Positions 17,732 through 26,077 of a stretch of DNA of 59,024 bases are shown here, piece by piece; the stretch's first letter is position 1; every line of letters starts with the position of its first letter. The position numbers and the translations under genes were made by a program. Below the pieces are notes generated by a model. That model saw only the letters and a program-made list of their open reading frames with translations, did no database searches and was not told the origin of the DNA. The stretch is from Clostridia bacterium. Its GTDB lineage: Bacteria; Bacillota_A; Clostridia; Christensenellales; Aristaeellaceae. The stretch spans positions 1 through 59,024 of the forward strand of contig JAGBBE010000094.1 in assembly GCA_017938645.1 (NCBI GenBank), read 5' to 3'.

Positions 17732-17760
17732 ATTATATCATAAATTCTGATCAAGGCCAA
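17732..17760 (-). promoter_or_regulatory. Promoter of the DHH-DHH-surE operon
   Basis: On the minus strand, TTGGCC, a 17-base spacer and TATAAT. The start point would be near 17725, only about 7 bases before the ATG. Confidence 0.68.
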
Positions 17761-17767
17761 TCGCATG

Positions 17768-17798
17768 AAAAAAGCCGGTTACATAACCGGCTTTTTTT
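17768..17798. terminator. Bidirectional-looking terminator downstream of the DUF5684 gene
   Basis: AGCCGGTT and AACCGGCT pair around ACAT, with A6 on one flank and T7 on the other. It ends the minus-strand DUF5684 transcript just before the next promoter. Confidence 0.85.
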
Positions 17799-17810
17799 CT
17801 GCAGCAGCTT

Positions 17811-18536
17811 TTACTGCTGATTGTCGATATTCCGTGCAGCGCGGCGCACAGGACGCTGCTGGGACGCAGGCTGATACTGTGCACGGGACTGATAGGCGTA
17901 ATCCGTCGGCTGCTGGGCAGGAGCGTAAGACACCGGCTTCTGCTCAGAATACATTGGCTGACGGGGTTCAGCAGGACGAGCAGGAGGAAGAGTAGGACGG
18001 GCTGCAGGACGAGACTCGCGTACTTCCTTCTGAAGCTTCTGAGCCTTATGTCCAACATATTCAGCATCACCAAAAGCCAGCACTGCCAAGAAAATTCTAT
18101 TAAAGAAGTAGAGACCAATGGCAAAATAGTCAGGGCGTCCAAAGGCGCGGGAAATCTTGAAATGAATGACCATGCCGGTAATGGAATAAGCTCCTCCTAC
18201 AGCCATGAAAATGAGAGAGATCAACGAAGCAGCTGCCTCGTTTTCCAGCGCAGCCAAAAGCGCTGCAAGAATCGAAGCGCCGATTGTGCTCAGAAGGAGA
18301 GTAATGTAAATACGGCCACTCCACGCAATTTTATAATATGTATAATCACCGTAAAAAGGAATAATAGCCTTCCAGCCCTTTTCACCAGCCTTCTTGAAGA
18401 TGCACCAGCGAATCGCAATATCAAGAATACCCGCTGACATAAACAAGCCGGAAATGGCCAGTCCGACAACAATCAACGCTGGCCCCATGCTTTCAAGGAA
18501 TCGTTCCATTTCCATCATCATCATATTTGTATTCAT
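17811..18536 (-). CDS. DUF5684-like membrane protein
   Basis: A 241-residue membrane protein. The first 150 residues hold about four hydrophobic helices and the motif KKAGEKGWKAIIPFYGDYTY, which is the hallmark of the DUF5684 family found in many Firmicutes, of unknown function. Residues 165-241 are soluble, rich in Pro, Gln, Arg and Tyr (many PxR and AQQP steps), probably disordered and cytoplasmic; the alternating QPxxRPA pattern is low-complexity. GGAGGAG lies 7 bases before the ATG. It has its own strong promoter and terminator, so it is monocistronic. Confidence 0.78.
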   Translation of the reverse strand: MNTNMMMMEMERFLESMGPALIVVGLAISGLFMSAGILDIAIRWCIFKKAGEKGWKAIIPFYGDYTYYKIAWSGRIYITLLLSTIGASILAALLAALENEAAASLISLIFMAVGGAYSITGMVIHFKISRAFGRPDYFAIGLYFFNRIFLAVLAFGDAEYVGHKAQKLQKEVRESRPAARPTLPPARPAEPRQPMYSEQKPVSYAPAQQPTDYAYQSRAQYQPASQQRPVRRAARNIDNQQ

Positions 18537-18578
18537 CCAATACTCCTCCTTTTTTCATTTTCCAAGATAAGTAAATTT

Positions 18579-18607
18579 ATTATAACTCAGCCTCTTCCAC
18601 CCGTCAA
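18579..18607 (-). promoter_or_regulatory. Promoter of the DUF5684 gene
   Basis: Minus strand TTGACG, 17-base spacer, TATAAT. It is close to consensus and well placed before the start codon. Confidence 0.85.
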
Positions 18608-18615
18608 CAAAAACC

Positions 18616-20730
18616 TTATTCTGTTTTTTTCGGCGTAAAGCTGACATACCCATCATGGAAGTGCAGCACTCCTGTGGATCCACGCAGATCTCCGTTTTCA
18701 GCAGAAAGAAGCGCCTTGACAAGTTTGGCATCCATCACAGGGCCTCCCACTTTGGATACGCCATCTTTCCAGATGGTAAACTTGCACCCTTCCTGCCAGC
18801 GTGAGCAGCCGAACGCTTTCGTATTTTCCGTTATCTGACCTTTGCCGCATATAGGGCAGACAAGTCCGATACTCTTAGTACCAGATGCCTTCCGTCCTTT
18901 TGCCCGGCGTTCCTCGCGCTCGAAAGCGACCTCCGGCGCAGATTCTCCTGCATATTTCGTCAGAAAAGCCGCAAGTCTGCGGATGCCTTCCAGAAAACGT
19001 TCTCCCCCGCCTTCGCCACGCGCAATGCGTTCCAGCGCCTGTTCCCATCGACCGGTGGTTTCAGGCGAGGCAATTTCAGGAGGGACGGCATCAATCAATC
19101 TGACGCCCTTTTCGGTTGCCATGATCTGCCGTCCCTTACGCCTGGCGTAACCGACTGAGATCAAACGCTCGATGATTGCCGCGCGTGTGGCTGGCGTACC
19201 AAGGGAACAGCCTTTCATCTGTTCACGGAGTTCTTCATCTTCGATCCGTCGTCCGGCATGCTCCATCTCGCTGAGAAGCGAAGCGTCCGTATGTTCTTTC
19301 GGCGGCTTGGTCTGATCCTTTTTCATCAGAGCACGCTTTACAACACGTTCGTCGTCCTCCTGTAAAGGCGGAAGCGGTACTGCATCAGAATCCTCTTTGG
19401 CCTTTTTCCGGGGCTGCAAATCGCGATAAACCGCCTTAAAACCCTCGTCAACAACAACCGTGCCGTTTGACTGAAATACTTCACCAAGGCATCCGGTAAT
19501 TACTCTGGTTGCGTTGTAGACATAGGGCGGATAGAAAGCCGCAATCAGCCTTCTGGCAATCAGATCAAACAGTTTCTTTTCATCCTCCGTGACCGAAGCA
19601 GGATTGAATTTGCGTCCTGTAGGAATGATGGCATGATGATCTGTAAGCTTTGCATCGTCAAAAATACGTTTTGGCTGAGAAATGGGTTTAGCCAGTACTG
19701 GCTGTGCAAGCTGAGCATATGGTTCTGGCAGTGAATACAGCGCTTTCTTAACGGAAGCACCCATATCATGTGAAAGATACCTGCTGTCCGTGCGCGGATA
19801 GGTGATCAGCTTATGCTTTTCATAGAGGCTCTGTGCCGTTTTGAGCGTTTTGTCTGCCGTAAAGCCCAACATGCTGCTGGCCTCGCGCTGCAAGGTGGTC
19901 AAATCATACAGCTGCGGTGCAAGCTCTCGCTTCTCCTCGGTTTTAACGCTTTGAACCGCAGCTTTCTGTCCTTTGACTTTCTGGATGATCGCCTGCGCCT
20001 GTTCCTCAGTACGGATTCGCTTATCGTTATCATGCTCAGGATCAAACCACGTTCCCTGATAATCCCCAAAATCCGCCTGAACGGTATAGAAGGGTTCGGC
20101 AATAAAAGCATCGATTTCCTTGCGTCTTTTAACCAGCATCTGAAGTGTCGGCGTCTGAACACGTCCGACGGACAGCAGTACATCGTACCTGAGCGTAAAC
20201 GCACGGCTTGCATTCATCCCCACCAGCCAGTCCGCCTCAGATCGGCAGCGAGCGCTCTCATAAAGCGCATCATAATCGTTTCCGGGCCTCAAAGCAGCAA
20301 AACCGCCGCGGATGGCCTCGTCCGTCATGGAGGAAATCCACAGGCGCTCGAATGGCTTTTTGCATCCTGCCATCTGATAGATGTAACGGAAAATCAGCTC
20401 GCCTTCCCGTCCTGAGTCAGTCGCGCAAACAATTGAGTCGATTTCCTTGCTGTTCATCAGCTTTTTGATGACATTGTACTGACTCCTGGTTTTCGGCAGG
20501 ATTTTCAGTTCCATCTGCTCCGGCAGAATGGGAAGATCGTTAGCATTCCAACGTTTGAAACGCTCGTCCAGCTCCTCCGGTTCCTTGAGTGTGACAAGAT
20601 GGCCAATCGCCCAGGTAATGACGTCACTGTCGCTGTACAGATAGCCCTCGCCGCGCTGGGAAGCACCCAGTACACGCGCAATATCGCGTGCCACAGATGG
20701 TTTTTCCGCCACCACAAGTCTCTTTCCCAT
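18616..20730 (-). CDS. topB: DNA topoisomerase III
   Basis: A type IA topoisomerase of 704 residues that decatenates and relaxes DNA by a single-strand break. The TOPRIM domain opens the protein (VVAEKPSVARDIARVL, then ATDSGREGELIFRY with the acidic metal ligands). The active-site Tyr is Y311 in ITYPRTDSRYL, and SVGRVQTPTL is the strand-passage signature. The C-terminus has a zinc-ribbon-like segment (CPICGKG... GCSRW... GCKF), as in topoisomerase III of Firmicutes. The ATG follows ACGGAGG at a rather long spacing of 11 bases. No neighbour suggests a plasmid or integrative element, so this is probably the chromosomal copy. Confidence 0.95.
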   Translation of the reverse strand: MGKRLVVAEKPSVARDIARVLGASQRGEGYLYSDSDVITWAIGHLVTLKEPEELDERFKRWNANDLPILPEQMELKILPKTRSQYNVIKKLMNSKEIDSIVCATDSGREGELIFRYIYQMAGCKKPFERLWISSMTDEAIRGGFAALRPGNDYDALYESARCRSEADWLVGMNASRAFTLRYDVLLSVGRVQTPTLQMLVKRRKEIDAFIAEPFYTVQADFGDYQGTWFDPEHDNDKRIRTEEQAQAIIQKVKGQKAAVQSVKTEEKRELAPQLYDLTTLQREASSMLGFTADKTLKTAQSLYEKHKLITYPRTDSRYLSHDMGASVKKALYSLPEPYAQLAQPVLAKPISQPKRIFDDAKLTDHHAIIPTGRKFNPASVTEDEKKLFDLIARRLIAAFYPPYVYNATRVITGCLGEVFQSNGTVVVDEGFKAVYRDLQPRKKAKEDSDAVPLPPLQEDDERVVKRALMKKDQTKPPKEHTDASLLSEMEHAGRRIEDEELREQMKGCSLGTPATRAAIIERLISVGYARRKGRQIMATEKGVRLIDAVPPEIASPETTGRWEQALERIARGEGGGERFLEGIRRLAAFLTKYAGESAPEVAFEREERRAKGRKASGTKSIGLVCPICGKGQITENTKAFGCSRWQEGCKFTIWKDGVSKVGGPVMDAKLVKALLSAENGDLRGSTGVLHFHDGYVSFTPKKTE

Positions 20731-20763
20731 TGCGCAGCAAGCCTCCGTCCATTTGGTTTACAC

Positions 20764-20792
20764 AGTATATCATGTTTCCCACAACGCAACAA
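20764..20792 (-). promoter_or_regulatory. Candidate promoter of topB
   Basis: Minus strand TTGTTG, 17-base spacer, TATACT. The -10 is good, the -35 moderate. Confidence 0.55.
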
Positions 20793-20806
20793 TGCCGCAA
20801 AACAGT

Positions 20807-20842
20807 CAAACGGCCTCCGAATTTGCCAACGGAGGCCGTTTG
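20807..20842. terminator. Long hairpin downstream of the oxidoreductase gene
   Basis: A perfect 13-bp stem (CAAACGGCCTCCG with its complement) around a 10-base loop. In minus orientation it follows the Gfo/Idh/MocA stop codon and is trailed by ACTGTTTTG, a weak T-tract. Confidence 0.75.
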
Positions 20843-20851
20843 AGAAACGTT

Positions 20852-22027
20852 TTACTTGGTTCCGCCATAGGTGTCGCTGGTATCGGCAAACACGGTCTGG
20901 CCAGCGGTTTTGCGTCTGGAAACAGCGACGCGCTTCATCAGTTCTTCCCGATAGAGCTCTTCGTCAACCGGCAGTTCAACCTCACGTCCGAGGAATGCAG
21001 AAAGATGCATGGCATTGGAAAGCATCAATCCGTTGATACCCTCGCGTCCGTCTGCTACAAGGCTGCCTCCGCGAAGAATTGCATCCGCCCATGCATTCAG
21101 CACGCCAATGTGCTGTTCATTGAGGCCGTCCAGTTCCACCGGAACCTCGCGGCATCCAACGGTAGCAAAAGGCGTTTTGTTATGACTGGAGAAGGCCTGC
21201 TCGGTTTCATCAAATTCAAGCAGAGAAAGCTGACCTTTCTCAACAATCAGACGGGCGCGATCCATCTGAATTTCAAAGCGATTGGTGCCGTGAGCATCGC
21301 CTGTCGTGGTTACGAAGACGCCGGTCGCACCGTTTTCGTATTCCACGTAAGTGGTTACGTCGTCTTCAACCTCGATGTCATGCCACAGGCCAAAATGCAT
21401 GTGCGCATAAACTTTCTTGGGCATGCCACAGATCCACTGCCACAAATCCAGCTGGTGTGGGCACTGATTGAGCAGCACGCCGCCGCCTTCGCCCGACCAC
21501 GTTGCGCGCCAGTCGCCGGAATCATAATAGGCCTGCGGACGGTACCAGTCGGTAATGATCCAGTTGGTACGACGGATCTTTCCGTATTCGCCAGACTGCA
21601 CCAGTTCGCGCATCTTGCGGTAGAGGCAGTTGGTGCGCTGATTGAACATCATACCGAAGACAACTTCAGGATGCCTGTCAGCTTCCTCGTTCATTTTGCG
21701 GGCCTGCAGGGTATACACGTCGGCAGGCTTTTCAACCATCACATGGATCGAACGCTTCATGCACTCCATGGCATAGCGGGCGTGGTCGTAATGCGGAACT
21801 GCAACAAGGCAGGCATCGATTTTGCCGCTATCAAGCATTTCTTCAGCATTTTCAAAGAAATGGCTGACACTGGGGTAATTTTCGCGACACCATGCAAGGC
21901 GATCAGGATTGTGATCACAAAGAGCAGTCAGTTCAAAATCGGAGCATTTTCCATTGATTACATTACTGGCATGACCGGAACCCATGTTGCCTACGCCGAT
22001 GATGCCAAGCCGGATTTTCTTTTCCAT
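20852..22027 (-). CDS. Gfo/Idh/MocA family oxidoreductase
   Basis: A 391-residue NAD(P)-dependent sugar or cyclitol dehydrogenase-like protein. The Rossmann motif is GIIGVGNMGSGH at residues 8-19, the family EKP motif is in VMVEKPADV near residue 97, and the conserved active-site block is GEGGGVLLNQCPHQLDLWQW near residue 185. The substrate is unknown. It is the last gene of a three-gene unit with two TIM-barrel isomerases, a combination often seen in inositol, hexuronate or keto-sugar degradation. AGGAGTAAC precedes the ATG, and the gap to the upstream gene is 13 bases. Confidence 0.92.
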   Translation of the reverse strand: MEKKIRLGIIGVGNMGSGHASNVINGKCSDFELTALCDHNPDRLAWCRENYPSVSHFFENAEEMLDSGKIDACLVAVPHYDHARYAMECMKRSIHVMVEKPADVYTLQARKMNEEADRHPEVVFGMMFNQRTNCLYRKMRELVQSGEYGKIRRTNWIITDWYRPQAYYDSGDWRATWSGEGGGVLLNQCPHQLDLWQWICGMPKKVYAHMHFGLWHDIEVEDDVTTYVEYENGATGVFVTTTGDAHGTNRFEIQMDRARLIVEKGQLSLLEFDETEQAFSSHNKTPFATVGCREVPVELDGLNEQHIGVLNAWADAILRGGSLVADGREGINGLMLSNAMHLSAFLGREVELPVDEELYREELMKRVAVSRRKTAGQTVFADTSDTYGGTK

Positions 22028-22040
22028 CGGTTACTCCTCC

Positions 22041-22781
22041 TTACTGGAAACCGTTCGCCTTCAGATACAGATAGCTGCGGCGCAGGCACTCAAAGGGATC
22101 CTCGCCGTTGCAGTCATCCTGCTCAACCAGCATGTACTTCGTTCCGCCTGCTTCAGCTTTTTCGAAAACACGATCAAAATTGATATTTCCCTCGCCTACA
22201 ACCGCCATTTTGCGGCCATAGGAGAAGTCCTTGAGATGGATGCAGGGAATGCGTCCGGCCAGTTTTTCCAGCCACTGCGCAGGATCTCCGCCGCCCGCCT
22301 GAACCCAGAAGGTATCCAGCGTAAAGCCCATGATATCGGCGGGAATATCCTCCATGAGCTTCTCCATCACAATCTTATCGCCAAGGCGGATGAATTCCTG
22401 ATCGTGGTTGTGATACATAAAGTACTTTCCGCCTTCGCGGATCTGTTTTGCGACCGGCAGATAGGTTTTGATGAAATCCTCATAGGACTGATCTGCAAAG
22501 CCATACCAGCCAAGACCGATATGATCACATTCAAAGGTGTGGTGATCTGCAATCACCTGGGCGGTTTCGTTCTGGAGCTTATCAGCGGGAATGTGTGTGA
22601 TGACACAGCGCAGATCGTTTCGGTCGAGTTCCTTTTTGAGCCAATCCGCCTCATAGACACAGGTACCGGATACCTGTACGGTACGATAACCAATATCAGC
22701 CACTTTACGAAGCGTCAGTGCAAAATCATCCAGCGTTTTGCAATAATCCCGGACAGTATAGAGCTGAGCGCCAACTTCCAT
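22041..22781 (-). CDS. Sugar phosphate isomerase/epimerase, TIM barrel
   Basis: A 246-residue protein of the xylose-isomerase-like TIM-barrel (AP endonuclease 2) superfamily. Recognisable blocks are MEVGAQLYTVRDY at the start, YHNHDQEF near residue 125, FTLDTFWVQAGG near 160 and HLKDFSYG near 185, which supply the His/Asp/Glu metal ligands of inosose dehydratase-type and epimerase enzymes. I chose the ATG preceded by AGGAGGA; a longer reading adds 14 residues that overlap the upstream gene. It is the middle gene of the unit with an oxidoreductase and a second isomerase. Confidence 0.88.
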   Translation of the reverse strand: MEVGAQLYTVRDYCKTLDDFALTLRKVADIGYRTVQVSGTCVYEADWLKKELDRNDLRCVITHIPADKLQNETAQVIADHHTFECDHIGLGWYGFADQSYEDFIKTYLPVAKQIREGGKYFMYHNHDQEFIRLGDKIVMEKLMEDIPADIMGFTLDTFWVQAGGGDPAQWLEKLAGRIPCIHLKDFSYGRKMAVVGEGNINFDRVFEKAEAGGTKYMLVEQDDCNGEDPFECLRRSYLYLKANGFQ

Positions 22782-22795
22782 GATTCTTCCTCCTC

Positions 22796-23635
22796 TTACA
22801 AAAGCGCCTTGAGCGCTTCGCATGCGGCATCGAATGCCTGATCATTGGTTTCGTATACATAGCGGCCAAGCTGACTGGTTTCGCCTTCGCGCTCCAGCGC
22901 CTTCAGTCCGTCAAAAACCTTGAGATGCGGTTCAATGGTCAGACTGCGGCCTCCGCGTCCTTCATATTCCTTTACGATTTCCGCCACACGCCCGATGCCC
23001 TTGCCTGCAGGAACTACGCTGCCGTCTGCAAGCGCGTCCTTGATATGCAGGTAATCGACATGATCCTTAAGCATTTCCCATGCCGACCACGTTTCCTGGC
23101 CGCTCTGAATGAAGTTGGCAGGGTCAAAGATGCCGCGCAGTTCGCTGAAGGTTTCGTGCAGATCCTTGCAGCGCACAGCAATATCTCCATAAATGCCTTT
23201 TTCATTTTCATGACAGAGCATCACGTCGGTGTCCTGCGCAGCATCAAGCATCTTCCCCATGCGATCCATCACCGCACTACGGTAGTCCTCAGGCCTTGCA
23301 CCCTGCGGAATATAAAAAGAGAACATGCGGATTCGCTGCGAGCCCAGTTCGTGAGCCAGGTCGATGGTATGCTTCAAAAGCTCCAGATGCGGCTCGAAAG
23401 GATCCTCAATGCCGATCTTGCCAATCGGCGATCCAAGCGACCATACCGACAAACCAGCATCGTCCATCTTTTTGCGGACTTCTCTGGCTTTTTCAAAGGA
23501 AATCGAAGAGATGCTCTCTCCGTCTACAGAACGGATTTCAAGGCCCTGAAGACCATTTCTTTTCAGCGCTTTGATCTGCTGATCAATCATGCTGCTTGCC
23601 TCGTCAGCAAACGCATTCAGCTTCCAGTCATTCAT
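22796..23635 (-). CDS. Sugar phosphate isomerase/epimerase, TIM barrel
   Basis: A 279-residue TIM-barrel isomerase/epimerase-like protein, distinct in sequence from its downstream neighbour. Metal-site type motifs are LCHENEKGIYGD near residue 140, GIFDPANF near 168, YLHIKDAL near 195 and LTIEPHL near 235. It is the first gene of the operon, behind a TTGAAT-17-TATAAT promoter. Substrate and direction cannot be read from the sequence; a keto-sugar epimerisation feeding the oxidoreductase is a reasonable inference. GGAGA precedes the ATG. Confidence 0.88.
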   Translation of the reverse strand: MNDWKLNAFADEASSMIDQQIKALKRNGLQGLEIRSVDGESISSISFEKAREVRKKMDDAGLSVWSLGSPIGKIGIEDPFEPHLELLKHTIDLAHELGSQRIRMFSFYIPQGARPEDYRSAVMDRMGKMLDAAQDTDVMLCHENEKGIYGDIAVRCKDLHETFSELRGIFDPANFIQSGQETWSAWEMLKDHVDYLHIKDALADGSVVPAGKGIGRVAEIVKEYEGRGGRSLTIEPHLKVFDGLKALEREGETSQLGRYVYETNDQAFDAACEALKALL

Positions 23636-23672
23636 CTGTGTTCATCTCCAATGTTTTGGAATCATTACTGAT

Positions 23673-23701
23673 ATTATATCGTCACCCCGCAGCATATTCA
23701 A
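23673..23701 (-). promoter_or_regulatory. Promoter of the isomerase-oxidoreductase operon
   Basis: Minus strand TTGAAT, 17-base spacer, TATAAT. It diverges from the argF promoter, with 22 bases between the two -35 elements. Confidence 0.82.
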
Positions 23702-23723
23702 GAGGAAAACCTTTTGAGCAGGG

Positions 23724-23751
23724 TTGATTTTCTTTGCAACCTGTGTATAAT
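23724..23751 (+). promoter_or_regulatory. Promoter of argF
   Basis: TTGATT, a 16-base spacer and TATAAT. The -10 sits in a TGTATA-A-TATACA palindrome. Confidence 0.78.
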
Positions 23752-23761
23752 ATACAAGTCG

Positions 23762-23779
23762 AGCGAATTTTTATTCACA
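23762..23779 (+). promoter_or_regulatory. ARG box (ArgR/AhrC operator) of argF
   Basis: The reverse complement of the B. subtilis ARG box consensus CATGAATAAAAATKCAAK matches this 18-base site at 14 positions, including the whole GAATTTTTATTCA core. It lies at about +4 to +21, where a bound repressor would block transcription. Consensus known; site assignment inferred. Confidence 0.68.
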
Positions 23780-23798
23780 CTATCGAGGAGGCCTACCC

Positions 23799-24785
23799 AT
23801 GGATCTGAAAAACCGTCATTTTTTGACTTTGCTGGATTTTAGCCCCGAAGAAATCAGCGGCCTTCTGGATTTTTCCGCCGAACTGAAAGCAAAAAAGAAG
23901 GCACGCATTCCCCATCGTCTGTGCGAAGGCAGAAATGTCGCTCTGATCTTTGAAAAAACAAGCACCCGCACCCGCTGCGCCTTCGAAGTGGCCGCGGCTG
24001 ATCTTGGTATGCACGCTGTATATCTCGATCCTTCTGCCTCCCAGATCGGAAAGAAGGAAAGCATCGCCGATACTGCTCAGGTGCTTGGACGCATGTTTGA
24101 CGGCATCGAGTATCGCGGTTTTGGCCAGGAACGCGTGGAAGCACTGGCAAAGTATGCCGGCGTGCCTGTATGGAACGGCCTGACCAACGAGTATCATCCC
24201 ACGCAGATTCTGGCCGACCTTCTGACCATTCAGGAGCATTTCGGCAAGGATCTCAAAGGCCGCAAGCTGGTTTACATGGGCGACGCCCGCTACAACATGG
24301 GCAATTCCCTGATGATCGGCTGTGCGAAAATGGGCATGCAGTTTGTGGCCTGTGCGCCTGAGAAATACTTCCCCAATGCTGAACTGGTTGCAAAGTGCCA
24401 GCAGATTGCTGCCGAAACAGGCGCTGTTCTCTCCTTTGAAACTGATCCTCTGAAGGCTGTTGCCAATGCCGATGTCATCTACACGGACGTTTGGGTTTCC
24501 ATGGGCGAACCCGACAACGTATGGGAAGAACGTATCCGCGATTTGCTTCCCTATCAGGTCAATGCCAAGCTGATGGAAGCCGCCGGACCCCAGTGCCGGT
24601 TCATGCACTGTCTGCCTGCGTTCCACGATCTGGAGACGGGCATCGGTCAGCAGATTCATGCCAAATTTGGTCTTGACTGCATGGAAGTTACGGATGAAGT
24701 TTTTCAGAGCAAGCAATCCATCGTCTTCGACGAGGCTGAAAACCGCATGCATACCATCAAGGCCGTTATGGCATCCACTCTTTAA
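23799..24785 (+). CDS. argF: Ornithine carbamoyltransferase
   Basis: It makes citrulline from ornithine and carbamoyl phosphate in arginine synthesis. The carbamoyl-phosphate site is S55-T-R-T-R59, followed by [13 protein letters not shown] and the ornithine-site motif MHCLPAFHD near residue 270. Length 328 is typical. The upstream ARG box suggests arginine-repressed, biosynthetic use and argues against a catabolic arcB role; no arginine deiminase or carbamate kinase is adjacent. GAGGAGG precedes the ATG. It is monocistronic, with its own terminator, separated from other arg genes. Confidence 0.95.
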   Translation: MDLKNRHFLTLLDFSPEEISGLLDFSAELKAKKKARIPHRLCEGRNVALIFEKTSTRTRCAFEVAAADLGMHAVYLDPSASQIGKKESIADTAQVLGRMFDGIEYRGFGQERVEALAKYAGVPVWNGLTNEYHPTQILADLLTIQEHFGKDLKGRKLVYMGDARYNMGNSLMIGCAKMGMQFVACAPEKYFPNAELVAKCQQIAAETGAVLSFETDPLKAVANADVIYTDVWVSMGEPDNVWEERIRDLLPYQVNAKLMEAAGPQCRFMHCLPAFHDLETGIGQQIHAKFGLDCMEVTDEVFQSKQSIVFDEAENRMHTIKAVMASTL

Positions 24786-24792
24786 CCTTTTT

Positions 24793-24822
24793 GCAGCCGA
24801 AAGGCTGCTTTTTCTTTCTTTT
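24793..24822 (+). terminator. Terminator of argF
   Basis: GCAGCC and GGCTGC pair around a GAAA tetraloop, followed by TTTTTCTTTCTTTT. Confidence 0.9.
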
Positions 24823-24837
24823 CATTGCGCTTTGATA

Positions 24838-24863
24838 TATAATGTACATACTTATGATGTACA
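24838..24863 (+). promoter_or_regulatory. -10 element and palindromic operator of the MFS gene
   Basis: TATAAT at 24838-24843 is overlapped by a perfect inverted repeat, TGTACAT, 7 bases, ATGTACA (24843-24863), spanning the likely start point. No good -35 is seen, so the promoter may need an activator or be weak. The repeat looks like the site of a dimeric repressor, not identified here. Confidence 0.58.
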
Positions 24864-24878
24864 AAGGAGGACATTGCT

Positions 24879-26069
24879 GTGAAAAAACACAGTGCTGTCA
24901 ACTGGCTTTTTCTTTGCTGCTGGGCAACCTATCTGACGGCCTATCTCTGCAGAGTGAATTTCTCCTCTGCCATGAATACCATCAGTACGGAAACCGGATT
25001 CTCCGCATCGCATCTGGGATTAATCGGCGCAGTTTTTTACGGCGTATACGCCTGCGGACAGCTTGTAAACGGCTATATCGGCGATCGTGTCCGCGCTAAC
25101 CGCTACCTTCTTCTTGCGCTGACCGGAACGCTGATGTGCAATCTTGGCATGGCCTTTGTACACCAATTTGCGCTGATGATGATTCTCTGGGGCATCAACG
25201 GCATTTTCCAGTCGATGTTCTGGAGCACAATCATTCGCGGACTTGCGCAGAATACGGTACCTGAAAAACGCGCCACCATTTCGATGGGCATCTCTTTGGC
25301 CATGCCGGTCGCCTATCTTGTCAGCTGGGGCCTGCTGGGTCAGCTGCTTGCAGGCGCTTCCTCAAAGTGGTACTTCCTTGTTCCTGCGGTTGTCAGCCTT
25401 GTGATGATCGGTGCATGGCTGATTCTGTCCCGTCATTACTCCTTTGAGCTGACCGAAGAAAAAAAGAACAATTCTACCATTTTTGAAACCTTCCGCTTTC
25501 TATGTGAAGAAAACCTGCACTGGATGCTGATCGTCTGCTTCTTCCACGGTCTGATCAAAGAAGGTGCTGCCTACTGGACCCCTCTTCTGGTAATCCAGCT
25601 TACAGGCACCGGTTCAATCTCTCCCTTCCTGCTGGCCTGTGTCCTTCCTGTAGCAAACCTCATCGGAATCATCGCCTCCCGTGCGCTGCTTGGAGGCAAA
25701 GAAAGCAATCCCTTCCTCGTCATCGTATTCGTCTTTGGAGGCATCTGCCTGCTTTGCGGTGGATTGATGATGAGCAGTCACGGTTTGCTCATCGTTGGTC
25801 TGATCGCTTTGGTGTCCGGACTGTGCTATGCCAACAATACCCTGCTCATGAGTTTCATCCCCATGCAGTACACCAGCCGCAACATGGTCGCTTCCATTAT
25901 CGGTGTGTTCGACTTCTTCTCCTATGCAGGAGCCGCTATCAGCACCTATGTATTCGGAAAGATCCTTGCCAAGGCCGGCTTTGCACCTCTGCCCTGGATC
26001 TGGCTGGCGTCTGCCTGTGCTGCTTTGGTGATCTGTGCTCTGGTTCTTCGCCAGCGCCGTGCCAGGTAA
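24879..26069 (+). CDS. MFS transporter, OPA (GlpT/UhpT)-like
   Basis: A 396-residue major facilitator with about twelve hydrophobic helices. The end of helix 1 reads YLTAYLCRVNFSSAM, like the Tyr-Arg-x-Asn motif of organophosphate:phosphate antiporters, where this Arg binds substrate phosphate, and the helix 2-3 loop has GYIGDRVRANR. A second Arg expected in helix 7 of the OPA family is not obvious in HGLIKEGAAYWTP, so phosphate-ester specificity is uncertain. Start is GTG, 8 bases after AAAGGAGG. A palindromic operator overlaps the promoter. It is monocistronic between argF and the convergent rpsF operon. Confidence 0.85.
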   Translation: MKKHSAVNWLFLCCWATYLTAYLCRVNFSSAMNTISTETGFSASHLGLIGAVFYGVYACGQLVNGYIGDRVRANRYLLLALTGTLMCNLGMAFVHQFALMMILWGINGIFQSMFWSTIIRGLAQNTVPEKRATISMGISLAMPVAYLVSWGLLGQLLAGASSKWYFLVPAVVSLVMIGAWLILSRHYSFELTEEKKNNSTIFETFRFLCEENLHWMLIVCFFHGLIKEGAAYWTPLLVIQLTGTGSISPFLLACVLPVANLIGIIASRALLGGKESNPFLVIVFVFGGICLLCGGLMMSSHGLLIVGLIALVSGLCYANNTLLMSFIPMQYTSRNMVASIIGVFDFFSYAGAAISTYVFGKILAKAGFAPLPWIWLASACAALVICALVLRQRRAR

Positions 26070-26077
26070 ATACGCAA

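Noticed and set aside
18616..20730. Topoisomerase III as a marker of an integrative or conjugative element
   Set aside because: No conjugation, relaxase or integrase genes are present and flanking genes are ordinary.
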